A program made the position numbers and the translations under genes. From contig NZ_KI628539.1 of NCBI RefSeq assembly GCF_000503215.1, positions 744,001 through 808,000 on the forward strand: a stretch of 64,000 bases of DNA. Reading direction: 5' to 3'. Origin of the DNA: Pseudomonas canadensis. GTDB taxonomy: Bacteria > Pseudomonadota > Gammaproteobacteria > Pseudomonadales > Pseudomonadaceae. This document shows, piece by piece, positions 26,867 through 35,210 of the stretch (position 1 is the stretch's first letter; every line of letters begins with the position of its first letter). Under the pieces are notes generated by a model. That model did not search any database. It was not told the DNA's origin and saw only the letters and a program-made list of their open reading frames with translations.

Positions 26867-27733
26867 TCACGCGTCGGCGCAGGCTTCCTTCAGCCACTGG
26901 CTGAAACACGCGGTGGCTGCAGTGGCGGGGCCTTCGGGCGCGATGAGCCAGTAGCCGATGTCGCTGTGATAGGGCGGCCAGTCGAAAGCTTCCACCAGGC
27001 TGCCGTCCTGTAATCGGCGCTCGATCAGGCGATGGCGGCCCATGGCGATGCCTTGTCCGGCGACCGCGGCTTCGACCACGATGTTGTAGTCGTGCAGCAT
27101 TACGCGGGGATGGTGGGTGAGGTCGACCTGGTAGTGCGCAGACCAGTCGGTCCATTCAAAGGGGCGGTGCGAAGTGGCCATCAGCAACGGACTGTCCTGG
27201 CGTGCCTTGAATGACGGGCTGCACACCGGGGAGATAACCTCGGGCATGAGTCGCGTGGCCTGGACATCGGGCCAATCACCCTTGCCGTAGCGGATGGCCA
27301 GGTCGACCTCGGCGCCCGCGACATCTGCCAACTGAATCGCCGGCAACAACTCCACCTGGATATGCGGGTAACGGTTGAGAAAATCCGCCAAACGCGGCGC
27401 CAGCCACAGCGTGGCGAAAGATGCCAGTAAACCGATGCGCAATACGGTGGAGCTGGGTGCAACCCGTTGGGCACGCGTGGCGGCGGCTATGGCAACGAGG
27501 GCAGGGCGGATTTCGTCGTAGTACTGTTGGCCTTCGGCGGTCAGATCGATCGCGCGGGTGCGTCGGATGAACAGCGGTTTGCCTAGATGCTGCTCAAGTT
27601 TCTGCACCTGATGACTGAGGGCGCTCTGGGTTACCGACAACTCACCGGCAGCCTTGATAAAACTCAAATGCCGCGCCACGGCTTCGAAGGCACGCAGTGC
27701 CAGCAATGGTGGAAGGTCCTTGTGCAGTGCCAC
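26867..27733 (-). CDS. LysR-family regulator (GcvA-like)
   Basis: A 288-residue LysR protein of the GcvA/AmpR-like subclass: LPPLLALRAFEAVARHLSFIKAAGELSVTQSALSHQVQKLE at the HTH, then an effector domain with ATLWLAPRLADFLNRYPHIQVEL and YGKGDWPDV. It is 90 bp upstream of the ridA-like gene on the same strand, so it may head an operon or regulate the ridA-PLP pair from a shared region. Inducer unknown. Confidence 0.9.
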   Translation of the reverse strand: MALHKDLPPLLALRAFEAVARHLSFIKAAGELSVTQSALSHQVQKLEQHLGKPLFIRRTRAIDLTAEGQQYYDEIRPALVAIAAATRAQRVAPSSTVLRIGLLASFATLWLAPRLADFLNRYPHIQVELLPAIQLADVAGAEVDLAIRYGKGDWPDVQATRLMPEVISPVCSPSFKARQDSPLLMATSHRPFEWTDWSAHYQVDLTHHPRVMLHDYNIVVEAAVAGQGIAMGRHRLIERRLQDGSLVEAFDWPPYHSDIGYWLIAPEGPATAATACFSQWLKEACADA

Positions 27734-27866
27734 CTGAGAGCGTCTCCGGGTTCGGGGAAAGGCCTCGATTTTGTGCGATGCCCTGCCTTTTGTCGCCCGC
27801 TGATTTGCCGTTGAGCGGGGGAGGCCGCATTATTGAGCCATTCCCTTCCACGACGTAAGCCAAGCC

Positions 27867-28028
27867 ATGAGTGAAGACGACAAGCTGATCGACCTGAATG
27901 CCGAACGCGCCAAGCGTGTGCATGACCTCAATGACAAGCGCCTGAATGAAGTGCGCCAGGCATTTGAACAAGCGATGCCACTCGGCAAAGTGAAGAAAAA
28001 GCCGAAGAACAAACCGAAAAAGCGTTGA
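27867..28028 (+). CDS. Small lysine-rich hypothetical protein
   Basis: A 53-residue ORF starting MSEDDKLIDLNAERAKRV and ending in a basic tail KVKKKPKNKPKKR. The first part is predicted as a single charged helix; the tail suggests nucleic-acid or ribosome contact, but this is speculation. It is not recognised as a named family. Codon use is normal and an ATG follows a weak purine-rich site. Confidence 0.6.
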   Translation: MSEDDKLIDLNAERAKRVHDLNDKRLNEVRQAFEQAMPLGKVKKKPKNKPKKR

Positions 28029-28092
28029 AACAACCTGCATCCCTTGATGCAGGTCAGTTATTGCCCTTCTTTACGCCCCGTCGCGGGCGACA

Positions 28093-28106
28093 TTGATCCC
28101 CGTCAA
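28093..28106 (+). promoter_or_regulatory. ANR (FNR-type) box
   Basis: TTGATCCCCGTCAA matches the ANR consensus TTGAT-N4-GTCAA exactly. A TTAACT -10-like element at 28128-28133 puts it at the class II position (about -41.5). It precedes the CcoM-like gene at 28172, so expression should rise at low oxygen. Confidence 0.8.
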
Positions 28107-28171
28107 TTTTCCAATCCGGCTTCTCCATTAACTTAGCCCTATCGCAACAGGGCAAGCACAGGAGGCCGGTC

Positions 28172-28288
28172 ATGTTTATCGATAATGTGGTATTTGCCGG
28201 AGTGCTGACTGTAAGCCTCATGGTGCTGTTTTTTGTAGGGTTTGGAATTTTTATCTGGAAAGACGCGAACAAGCGTAAAAAACCTTAG
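28172..28288 (+). CDS. Single-span membrane peptide, CcoM-like
   Basis: A 38-residue peptide, MFIDNVVFAGVLTVSLMVLF at the start, then a charged tail WKDANKRKKP. One membrane helix spans about residues 6-29. This resembles the 37-residue CcoM subunit of Pseudomonas cbb3 oxidase in length, in the FDNVV-like start and in the FIWKD tail. The start has a strong AGGAGG-type site (CAGGAGGCCGGTCATG). The ANR box upstream agrees with an oxidase role under low oxygen. The rest of the cco genes is elsewhere, so I hold the name at candidate level. Confidence 0.65.
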   Translation: MFIDNVVFAGVLTVSLMVLFFVGFGIFIWKDANKRKKP

Positions 28289-28323
28289 GTTTTTCCAGGT
28301 TACATGAGCACGCAAGGCATTTT

Positions 28324-28349
28324 GGGCGACTTCGGTCGCCCTTTTTTTT
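28324..28349 (+). terminator. Rho-independent terminator
   Basis: Stem GGGCGAC/GTCGCCC with a TTCG tetraloop, followed by eight T. It closes the CcoM-like transcription unit. Confidence 0.92.
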
Positions 28350-28387
28350 GCCTGCTATTTGAGTCGGTTTTTACAGAAATACGAATA

Positions 28388-28426
28388 TAAAAAAAGGTGC
28401 GACCCTCGCGGATCGCACCTTTTTTA
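28388..28426 (-). terminator. Bidirectional terminator after pit
   Basis: AAAAAGGTGCGA/TCGCACCTTTTT stem with A and T tracts on both sides. It lies just after the phosphate-transporter stop on the minus strand. Confidence 0.9.
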
Positions 28427-28440
28427 TTGCGGCAGGGTTA

Positions 28441-29916
28441 TCAACTACCCAGCGCCTTCGACGCCAACCAGAACAACCCGGCCGACAAGCCTACCGTCGC
28501 CGGCAGGGTCAGCACCCAGGCCATCAGGATGGTTTTCACAGTGCCGCCTTGAAGGCCGCTTTTGTTCGCGACCATGGTGCCGGCCACGCCGGAAGACAGC
28601 ACGTGGGTGGTCGACACTGGCAGCGCGAAGATGTTGGCAAAGCCAATCATGGTCGCGGTGGTGATCTGCGCCGACATGCCCTGGGCATAGGTCATGCCTT
28701 GCTTGCCGATCTTCTCGCCGATGGTCAGTACCACACGCTTCCAGCCCACCATGGTGCCCAGGCCCAAGGCCAGTGCAACGGCGAGGATCACCCAGAACGG
28801 GGCGTACTCCGTGGTGGCGGTCAGGTCTTTGCGCAGCTTGTCGAGGTCGGACTTCTCACGGGCATCCAGGCCTGGCAGCTTGCCGACTTTCTTCGCGGTG
28901 TCGTCCAGGCAGAGCAGATAGCGACGCACTTCAATGCGCTGGTCAGAAGTCAGCGAATGATAGTCGGACACGCCTTTCAAGGTATCGACCAGCGCGTTGA
29001 TGGTCGGCTCGGTCTGCTGTGGGTTGCACTGGAACTTGCCTGGCAGATCGTTCTTCACGCTTTTGCCCAGGGCCAGGAACTCGCCGAGCGTGGCGTTGTT
29101 GCGCTGGTAGAACTGGCTCAAATGCACGGTCGCATCGCGGGTACGTTCGATCTGGTAAGTGGTACTGCCCAGGTCAAGGACGAACTGCGCCGGCACGATA
29201 CCGATCAGCACGAGCATGATCAGGCCGATGCCTTTCTGGCCGTCGTTGGAGCCGTGCACGAAACTCACGGCCATGGCGGAAATCACCAGCACCAGGCGGT
29301 TCCAGAACGGCGGGTGTTTCTTGTCGTCGAGCTTGCGGCGCTGGTCCGGGGTCTTGTGCATCTTCGACAGTGGGCGCCACCACTTCAGGCCGATCAGCAC
29401 CAGGGCTGCGACCAGGAAGCCGGCCATCGGCGAGAACACCAGGGAGGCGCCGATATCGATCGCCTTCTGCCAGTTCACGCCGTCAGCCAGGGGGATGTCG
29501 TTGATCAAGGCATTGGCCAGGCCGACACCGAGGATCGAGCCGATCAGGGTGTGGGAGCTGGAAGCCGGGATACCGAAGTACCAGGTGCCCAGGTTCCAGG
29601 TGATCGCCGCCGCCAATAAAGAGAAGACCATTGCCAAGCCGTGGCCGGTGTTCACATTGATCAGCAACTCCACCGGCAGCAAGTGCACGATGGCGTAGGC
29701 GACGCCGACACCACCGAGCAACACGCCGAGGAAATTGAACACCCCGGAGAAGAACACGGCCAGGTGCGGCGGCATGGCTTTGGTATAGATGACTGTGGCC
29801 ACCGCGTTAGCGGTGTCATGAAAGCCATTGATGAACTCGAAGGCGAGGACAAAGGCCAGGGCGAGCAACAGGCTCACGAGAACCCAAGCATCCAGTCCGC
29901 TGAATAAATCGATCAT
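28441..29916 (-). CDS. Low-affinity inorganic phosphate transporter, PiT family
   Basis: A 491-residue inner-membrane symporter of metal-phosphate with protons. The family signatures GFHDTANAVATVIYTKAM (N-terminal) and FVHGSNDGQKGIGLIMLVLIG (internal repeat) are both intact, as is the C-terminal FALPVSTTHVLSSGVAGTM. A long cytoplasmic loop (about residues 260-370) separates the two halves, as in PitA. A PHO-box-like motif is upstream at 30102-30119. Confidence 0.93.
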   Translation of the reverse strand: MIDLFSGLDAWVLVSLLLALAFVLAFEFINGFHDTANAVATVIYTKAMPPHLAVFFSGVFNFLGVLLGGVGVAYAIVHLLPVELLINVNTGHGLAMVFSLLAAAITWNLGTWYFGIPASSSHTLIGSILGVGLANALINDIPLADGVNWQKAIDIGASLVFSPMAGFLVAALVLIGLKWWRPLSKMHKTPDQRRKLDDKKHPPFWNRLVLVISAMAVSFVHGSNDGQKGIGLIMLVLIGIVPAQFVLDLGSTTYQIERTRDATVHLSQFYQRNNATLGEFLALGKSVKNDLPGKFQCNPQQTEPTINALVDTLKGVSDYHSLTSDQRIEVRRYLLCLDDTAKKVGKLPGLDAREKSDLDKLRKDLTATTEYAPFWVILAVALALGLGTMVGWKRVVLTIGEKIGKQGMTYAQGMSAQITTATMIGFANIFALPVSTTHVLSSGVAGTMVANKSGLQGGTVKTILMAWVLTLPATVGLSAGLFWLASKALGS

Positions 29917-30228
29917 GAAGGTTTTCTGACCCGGTCGTAAGGGGGCGCGATTATGCCAGAAAACGTCAGTAATCGATGCACTAGCTGCTCATCGGTAACA
30001 ATCTTCACCGAAAAAAACACCGGGAAAGGCATGCATCCCAGGGTTTTCGGGGCTTTGGCAAGTCTTTGATTTATAAAGCAGAGGGGTCGCAGGGCGGGGT
30101 TTTGTCACAAAAACGTCACGCCTGAAACATTTGTATGAAATTTTACTGTGGTGGTGGGATTCAAGGTTGCCGACTGCTAGCTATATGCCAGCAGCCGAGG
30201 CAAAACCTTGGGACTTGAACCGGATCGC
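29917..30228. other. Intergenic region between pit and the 66-residue gene
   Basis: No gene is supported in these 312 bases; they hold the pit promoter region and a PHO-box-like motif. A partial hairpin around 30160-30215 (AAGGTTGCC ... GGCAAAACCTT) follows the 66-residue gene and may act as its terminator. Confidence 0.5.
30102..30119 (+). promoter_or_regulatory. PHO-box-like motif upstream of pit
   Basis: TTGTCAC-AAAA-ACGTCAC resembles two CTGTCA half-sites with the correct 11-bp spacing. It lies about 190 bp upstream of pit but points away from it, so a direct activating role is doubtful; control by PhoB is a weaker inference. Confidence 0.35.
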
Positions 30229-30429
30229 TTATGGCTCTTCGGTTTTCAGCTCTTGTTCAATCTTTTGGATTTCCTGGGCAAATGCCTGGTCGAGCAGGCT
30301 GGCTCGCTTGCGCCATGGTTTGCGTTCAGGTTCAGGTTGGGCGGCGTAAGTGGTGACTTCTCCGCCGTAAACGTCCTTGTAACGTTGCTCCTGGCGCTCA
30401 AGTTCCGCGCGCAGTTCATCTTTCGTCAC
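30229..30429 (-). CDS. Small charged hypothetical protein
   Basis: A 66-residue protein with a GTG start at 30427-30429, preceded by TAGGTAACGAT. Sequence is MTKDELRAELERQEQRYKDV, then a proline/glutamate linker, a basic KPWRKR patch and a helical, glutamate-rich end. It looks like a short coiled-coil protein. No function is known to me. The upstream extended reading (MEHAEHAF...) lacks a binding site and is rejected. Confidence 0.55.
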   Translation of the reverse strand: MTKDELRAELERQEQRYKDVYGGEVTTYAAQPEPERKPWRKRASLLDQAFAQEIQKIEQELKTEEP

Positions 30430-30587
30430 ATCGTTACCTAATTGAGTTGAGTGTAAATTCGTTGCAGCGTTTTGCCGGAATGCGTGCTCGGCGTGTTCCA
30501 AGTTGGAGCGTAGAAACGTTCAAGTTTGGAATGGGAGCGGGCGGTCACTTGTTAGTGATGCATTCGAGGCAGGTAATCGCGATAGAC

Positions 30588-30665
30588 CCTGCACAGTGGC
30601 TGCATCTTATCTGGCGTGGTCCTTTCCAGATAAACAAACCAGGCGAGCCTGCACATAGCGTGCAT
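30588..30665. repeat. Pair of CCTGCACA-N5-TGCAT direct repeats around a hairpin
   Basis: Two copies of an 18-bp pattern start exactly 60 bp apart. Between them is TTATCTGG (30607-30614) and its inverted copy (30626-30633). The second repeat is itself TGCAC-N5-GTGCA. Possibly a regulatory or small mobile remnant; no match known to me. Confidence 0.4.
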
Positions 30666-30859
30666 TATAGCGGCGCCTTTGAATAACACTATCAGCTTAA
30701 AGTTAAAAACCGTCAACTTTGTGTGAGGGTTTTGTTACACGGGCGTGCCGGTAATTGCGTGAATTCTGACGTCATAAAATCCACCCAACTTTGCAGACTA
30801 ATAAGGACCGCTTAATTTCAATCAATCCTAGGGCCAGGCTTACCGGGCTCACCGGCAAA

Positions 30860-30893
30860 TTGCGATAATCGAATGATCGTCCGATAATCGCAC
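30860..30893 (+). promoter_or_regulatory. PcaR-type operator upstream of pcaR
   Basis: Two near-identical elements, TTGCGATAATCGAAT (30860-30874) and GTCCGATAATCGCAC (30879-30893), match the CGATAATCG core of PcaR binding sites described for Pseudomonas pca promoters. The location suggests that pcaR is autoregulated. Confidence 0.78.
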
Positions 30894-30990
30894 AATGTTC
30901 TCGGCGCTGCCTTGTGCATCCCGGCTGACGCGGCTTGTAATAGCAGGCGAACCTCCCCTGCGGTCGACAATAAGAGAAAGGATCCCCGAC

Positions 30991-31833
30991 ATGAACGATC
31001 AATTGCGCAACTCTTTCGCGTCAGTGGCGCCGCCGATCGTTGCCTCTCCGGCCAAGCGTATCCAGGCGTTTACCGGCGATCCGGACTTCATGACTTCCCT
31101 GGCTCGCGGCCTGGCCGTGGTGCAGGCGTTCCAGGAGCGCAAGCGTCACCTCACCATCGCCCAGATCAGTCACCGCACGGAAATCCCTCGCGCCGCCGTG
31201 CGTCGTTGTCTGCACACTTTGATCAAACTCGGCTACGCCACTACTGACGGGCGTACCTACTCGTTGCTGCCCAAGGTGCTGACCCTGGGGCACGCCTATT
31301 TGTCGTCCACACCGTTGGCCGTGTCGGCCCAGCCCTACCTGGACCGCATGAGCGAGCAGCTCCACGAAGCCTGCAACATGGCCACCCTTGAAGGCGACGA
31401 CATCCTCTACATCGCCCGCTCGGCCACCACCCAACGCCTGATTTCCGTGGACCTGTCGGTGGGCGGCCGCCTGCCAGCCTATTGCACTTCCATGGGCCGC
31501 ATCCTGCTTGCAGCGCTGGACGACGCCTCGCTGCAGGATTACCTCGACCACGCCGACCTGCAAACCAAGACCAGCCGCACCTTGACCACCCCCGCAGCGC
31601 TGTTCGAATGCCTGCAACAAGTGCGTCAGCAAGGCTGGTGCATCGTCGACCAAGAGTTGGAGCAAGGCCTGCGTTCCATCGCGGTGCCGGTGTATGACGC
31701 CTCGGGTCAGGTGCTGGCCGCGCTGAACGTCAGCACCCACGCCGGACGCGTCAGCCGCAGTGAGTTGGAACAGCGCTTCCTGCCGAGCATGCTCAGCGCC
31801 AGCCGTGAGTTGAGCGCGCAACTGTTCGCTTAA
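30991..31833 (+). CDS. pcaR: IclR-family activator PcaR
   Basis: A 280-residue IclR protein. The N-terminal winged HTH has FMTSLARGLAVVQAF and LTIAQISHRTEIPRAAVRRCLHTL (about 34-80), followed by the effector domain with PYLDRMSEQLHEACNMATLEGDDILYIAR. In Pseudomonas it binds beta-ketoadipate and activates the pca genes. The start at 30991 follows GAAAGGA. It heads the pca cluster, and pcaK is 145 bp downstream. Confidence 0.92.
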   Translation: MNDQLRNSFASVAPPIVASPAKRIQAFTGDPDFMTSLARGLAVVQAFQERKRHLTIAQISHRTEIPRAAVRRCLHTLIKLGYATTDGRTYSLLPKVLTLGHAYLSSTPLAVSAQPYLDRMSEQLHEACNMATLEGDDILYIARSATTQRLISVDLSVGGRLPAYCTSMGRILLAALDDASLQDYLDHADLQTKTSRTLTTPAALFECLQQVRQQGWCIVDQELEQGLRSIAVPVYDASGQVLAALNVSTHAGRVSRSELEQRFLPSMLSASRELSAQLFA

Positions 31834-31978
31834 GCTGTTCGGTCACCGCACAGATCCCGGTTTGCTCAATTGACGGTCTTTCCTGCGACTTATTACTGTG
31901 CGGCAGCGCTGTTGAAGCGCCCCAATAATAACGACGACCCCAGGTCGTCAGCCCGCCATCGGTGTGGAAATAAAAACA

Positions 31979-33319
31979 ATGAATCAGCCTTCTGTCGGTT
32001 CCACGTTGGACGTCCAGTCCTTCATCAACGCCCAGCCACTGTCACGTTATCAGTGGCGTGTGGTGATCCTGTGCTTCCTGATCGTTTTCCTCGATGGCCT
32101 CGACACTGCCGCCATGGGGTTCATCGCACCGGCGCTGTCCCAGGACTGGGGCATCGACCGCGCCAGCCTCGGCCCGGTGATGAGCGCTGCGTTGATCGGC
32201 ATGGTGTTTGGCGCCCTGGGTTCCGGCCCGTTGGCCGACCGCTTCGGCCGTAAAGTGGTGCTGGTGGGCGCGGTGCTGGTGTTTGGCGCGTTCAGCCTGG
32301 CGTCCGCCTACAGCAGCAACGTCGATCAATTGCTGGTGCTGCGTTTTCTCACGGGATTGGGCCTGGGTGCCGGCATGCCGAACGCCACGACGCTGCTGTC
32401 CGAATACACACCGGAACGCCACAAGTCATTGCTGGTGACCAGCATGTTTTGCGGCTTCAACCTGGGCATGGCGGGTGGCGGGTTTATCTCGGCCAAGCTG
32501 ATCCCGGCGTTCGGCTGGCATGCCTTGTTGCTGATCGGCGGCATCCTGCCATTGATTCTGGTAGTGGTGCTGATGCTGTGGCTGCCGGAGTCGGCACGCT
32601 ACCTGGTGGTGCGTAACCGGGGTACCGACAAGGTGCGCAAAACCCTCTCGCCCATCGAACCCAGCATCGTCGCCCAAGCCACCCGTTTCAGCGTGCCCGA
32701 GCAAAAAACCGTCAAGGCGCGCAACGTGTTTGCGGTGATCTTCTCCGGCACCTACAGCGCCGGCACGTTGCTGCTCTGGCTCACCTACTTCATGGGCCTG
32801 GTGATCGTCTACCTGCTCACCAGTTGGTTGCCGACCCTGATGCGTGATAGCGGCGCCAGCCTGGAACAGGCGGCGTTTATAGGTGCGTTGTTCCAGTTTG
32901 GTGGTGTATTGAGTGCGGTGGGCGTGGGCTGGGCGATGGACCGGTTCAATCCGCACAAGGTCATCGGCATCTTCTACCTGCTGGCCGGGGTGTTTGCCTA
33001 CGCGGTAGGGCAGAGCCTGGGCAATATCACGCTGCTGGCAACCCTGGTGCTGGTTGCCGGGATGTGCGTCAACGGTGCGCAATCGGCAATGCCGTCTCTG
33101 GCCGCACGTTTCTACCCGACCCAAGGTCGCGCCACTGGCGTGTCGTGGATGCTAGGCATTGGCCGCTTCGGTGCGATCCTCGGTGCCTGGATGGGCGCGA
33201 CCTTGTTGGGTCTGGGCTGGAACTTCGAACAAGTGCTCACCGCCCTGGTGATTCCGGCTGCATTGGCCACGGCTGCCGTGGTGATCAAGGGCATGGTCAG
33301 CCACGCCGACGCTACCTGA
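31979..33319 (+). CDS. pcaK: 4-hydroxybenzoate/protocatechuate MFS transporter PcaK
   Basis: A 446-residue, 12-span aromatic acid:H+ symporter. TM1 carries FLDGLDTAAMGFIAPAL, with the Asp residues known to be needed in PcaK, and the 2-3 loop has GPLADRFGRKVVL. The start at 31979 gives MNQPSVGSTLDVQSFINAQP, as in P. putida PcaK. It brings substrate to the pathway encoded downstream. A REP element follows. Confidence 0.93.
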   Translation: MNQPSVGSTLDVQSFINAQPLSRYQWRVVILCFLIVFLDGLDTAAMGFIAPALSQDWGIDRASLGPVMSAALIGMVFGALGSGPLADRFGRKVVLVGAVLVFGAFSLASAYSSNVDQLLVLRFLTGLGLGAGMPNATTLLSEYTPERHKSLLVTSMFCGFNLGMAGGGFISAKLIPAFGWHALLLIGGILPLILVVVLMLWLPESARYLVVRNRGTDKVRKTLSPIEPSIVAQATRFSVPEQKTVKARNVFAVIFSGTYSAGTLLLWLTYFMGLVIVYLLTSWLPTLMRDSGASLEQAAFIGALFQFGGVLSAVGVGWAMDRFNPHKVIGIFYLLAGVFAYAVGQSLGNITLLATLVLVAGMCVNGAQSAMPSLAARFYPTQGRATGVSWMLGIGRFGAILGAWMGATLLGLGWNFEQVLTALVIPAALATAAVVIKGMVSHADAT

Positions 33320-33328
33320 CCCGCCCTT

Positions 33329-33414
33329 GTAGGCGCCGGCTTGCCGGCGATGGCATCACCTCGGTAAACCTGATTGACCGAGGTGCCTGCATCGCCGGCA
33401 AGCCGGCTCCTACA
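33329..33414. repeat. REP doublet (GCCGGCTTGCCGGCGA family)
   Basis: Arms TGTAGGCGCCGGCTTGCCGG and its near-complement flank a spacer with its own CCTCGGT/ACCGAGG stem. Located between pcaK and pcaI, it may stop transcription from pcaK. Confidence 0.9.
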
Positions 33415-33452
33415 GAGCGTCGTACCCCAGATAAATAGCAAGACAACAATCC

Positions 33453-33487
33453 GTTCGATAATCGAACGCTGAGTCGATTATCGGATT
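33453..33487 (+). promoter_or_regulatory. PcaR-type operator upstream of pcaI
   Basis: GTTCGATAATCGAAC at 33453-33467 is a near copy of the published PcaR site, followed by GTCGATTATCGGATT (33473-33487), the same core in the other orientation. It lies 86-121 bp before the pcaI ATG, so pcaIJF and following genes should be PcaR-activated. Confidence 0.85.
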
Positions 33488-33573
33488 GTTTGGCCCATTT
33501 CCCCGGCTTAATCTTCAAGCACTTCGGCGCCACCTCAGCGCCTTTTTCGATCCATACCGGGAGCCCGAACCCC

Positions 33574-34431
33574 ATGGCTGAAATCCTCGCGCTGCGTGAC
33601 GCGGTGAAGCAATTTGTGAACGACGGCGACACCGTCGCGCTGGAAGGCTTCACCCATCTGATCCCTACGGCAGCGGGTCATGAAATCATTCGTCAGGGCA
33701 AGAAAGACCTGACGCTGGTGCGTATGACACCTGACCTGATCTACGACCAGTTGATCGGTGCCGGCTGCGCCCGCAAGCTGATTTTCTCCTGGGGCGGCAA
33801 CCCGGGTGTGGGCTCCTTGCATCGCCTGCGCGACGCGGTCGAGAAGCAATGGCCGCAACCGCTGGAAATCGAAGAACACAGCCACGCCGACCTGGCCAAT
33901 GCCTACGTCGCCGGTGCCTCGGGCCTGCCGTTCGCAGTATTGCGTGCCTACGCCGGTTCCGACTTGCCTAAGGTCAACCCGCTGATCAAGACCGTGACCT
34001 GCCCATTCACTGGCGAAGTGTTGGCGGCGGTGCCGTCGGTGCGTCCGGACGTCACCGTGATCCATGCGCAAAAGGCTGATCGCAAGGGCAACGTGTTGTT
34101 GTGGGGCATCCTCGGTGTGCAGAAAGAGGCGGCTCTGGCGGCCAAGCGTTGCATCGTCACCGTCGAAGAAATCGTCGATGACCTGAATGCGCCGATGAAC
34201 AGTTGCGTACTGCCGACCTGGGCGCTGACGGCGGTGTGTCATGTGCCGGGTGGCGCGCACCCGTCCTACGCCCACGGCTACAACGAGCGTGATAACCGCT
34301 TCTACCAGGCGTGGGACCCGATCGCCCGCGACCGTGGGACCTTTACTGCCTGGATCGATGAATACATCCACGGCACCGCCGATTTCACCGAATTCCAGGC
34401 CAAACTGGCCACCGCGCAGGAGGCCAAGTAA
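33574..34431 (+). CDS. pcaI: 3-oxoadipate CoA-transferase alpha subunit PcaI
   Basis: A 285-residue subunit that, with PcaJ, moves CoA from succinyl-CoA to beta-ketoadipate. Family I CoA-transferase features are GDTVALEGFTHLIPTAAGHEIIRQG and the glycine-rich IFSWGGNPGVGSLHRLRDA. The start at 33574 is the usual MAEILALRDAV. The stop overlaps the pcaJ start by one base (TAATG), giving coupled synthesis of the two subunits. Confidence 0.95.
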   Translation: MAEILALRDAVKQFVNDGDTVALEGFTHLIPTAAGHEIIRQGKKDLTLVRMTPDLIYDQLIGAGCARKLIFSWGGNPGVGSLHRLRDAVEKQWPQPLEIEEHSHADLANAYVAGASGLPFAVLRAYAGSDLPKVNPLIKTVTCPFTGEVLAAVPSVRPDVTVIHAQKADRKGNVLLWGILGVQKEAALAAKRCIVTVEEIVDDLNAPMNSCVLPTWALTAVCHVPGGAHPSYAHGYNERDNRFYQAWDPIARDRGTFTAWIDEYIHGTADFTEFQAKLATAQEAK

Positions 34432-35210
34432 TGGCTTACTCGACCAATGAAATGATGACCGTCGCCGCCGCGCGCCGCCTCAAGAATGGCTCCGTGTGCT
34501 TCGTCGGCATCGGCCTGCCGTCCAAGGCGGCCAACCTGGCGCGCCTGACCTCGTCGCCGGATGTGGTGCTGATCTACGAGTCCGGTCCGATTGGCGCCAA
34601 ACCGTCGGTACTGCCGCTGTCCATCGGTGATGGCGAACTGGCGGAAACCGCCGACACCGTCGTACCGACCGGTGAGATCTTTCGCTATTGGCTGCAAGGT
34701 GGGCGCATTGATGTGGGCTTTCTCGGCGCAGCCCAGGTCGACCGTTTCGGCAACATCAACACCACCGTGGTCGGTGACTATCACCAGCCTAAAGTGCGCC
34801 TGCCGGGTGCCGGTGGCGCGCCGGAAATTGCTGGTTCGGCCAAGAGCGTGCTGATCATCCTTAAGCAGTCGGCGCGTTCGTTTGTCGACAAGCTCGACTT
34901 CATCACCTCGGTCGGCCATGGCGAAGGAGGTGACTCGCGTAAACGCCTGGGCCTGCCGGGCGCCGGTCCTGTAGGGATTATTACTGACCTGTGCATCATG
35001 GAGCCGGAAGAGGGCACCCATGAATTTGTGGTCACTGCGCTGCACCCTGGGGTGACCCGTGAGCAAGTGGTGGCCGCCACCGGTTGGGCGATCCGTTTTG
35101 CCGACCAGGTCGACACCACCGCCGAACCGACTGATGTGGAGCTGACCGCCCTGCGTGACCTTGAAGCACGTACCGCGGCCGCCCATGGCCAAGCGCCTGG
35201 AGAAGCCTGA
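34431..35210 (+). CDS. pcaJ: 3-oxoadipate CoA-transferase beta subunit PcaJ
   Basis: A 259-residue partner of PcaI. YESGPIGAKPSVLPLSIGDGELAETADTV contains the conserved glutamate that forms the CoA thioester intermediate, and FLGAAQVDRFGNINTTVVGD follows. Length and order match Pseudomonas PcaJ. It overlaps pcaF by one base (TGATG). Confidence 0.95.
   Translation: MAYSTNEMMTVAAARRLKNGSVCFVGIGLPSKAANLARLTSSPDVVLIYESGPIGAKPSVLPLSIGDGELAETADTVVPTGEIFRYWLQGGRIDVGFLGAAQVDRFGNINTTVVGDYHQPKVRLPGAGGAPEIAGSAKSVLIILKQSARSFVDKLDFITSVGHGEGGDSRKRLGLPGAGPVGIITDLCIMEPEEGTHEFVVTALHPGVTREQVVAATGWAIRFADQVDTTAEPTDVELTALRDLEARTAAAHGQAPGEA

Larger units (their letters stand above)
30430..30990. other. Regulatory region upstream of pcaR and the 66-residue gene
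   Basis: A 561-base stretch without a supported gene. It contains a duplicated CCTGCACA-N5-TGCAT element (30588-30605 and 30648-30665, exactly 60 bp apart), an 8-bp inverted repeat TTATCTGG/CCAGATAA (30607-30633) between the copies, and the PcaR operator at 30860-30893. Confidence 0.55.
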
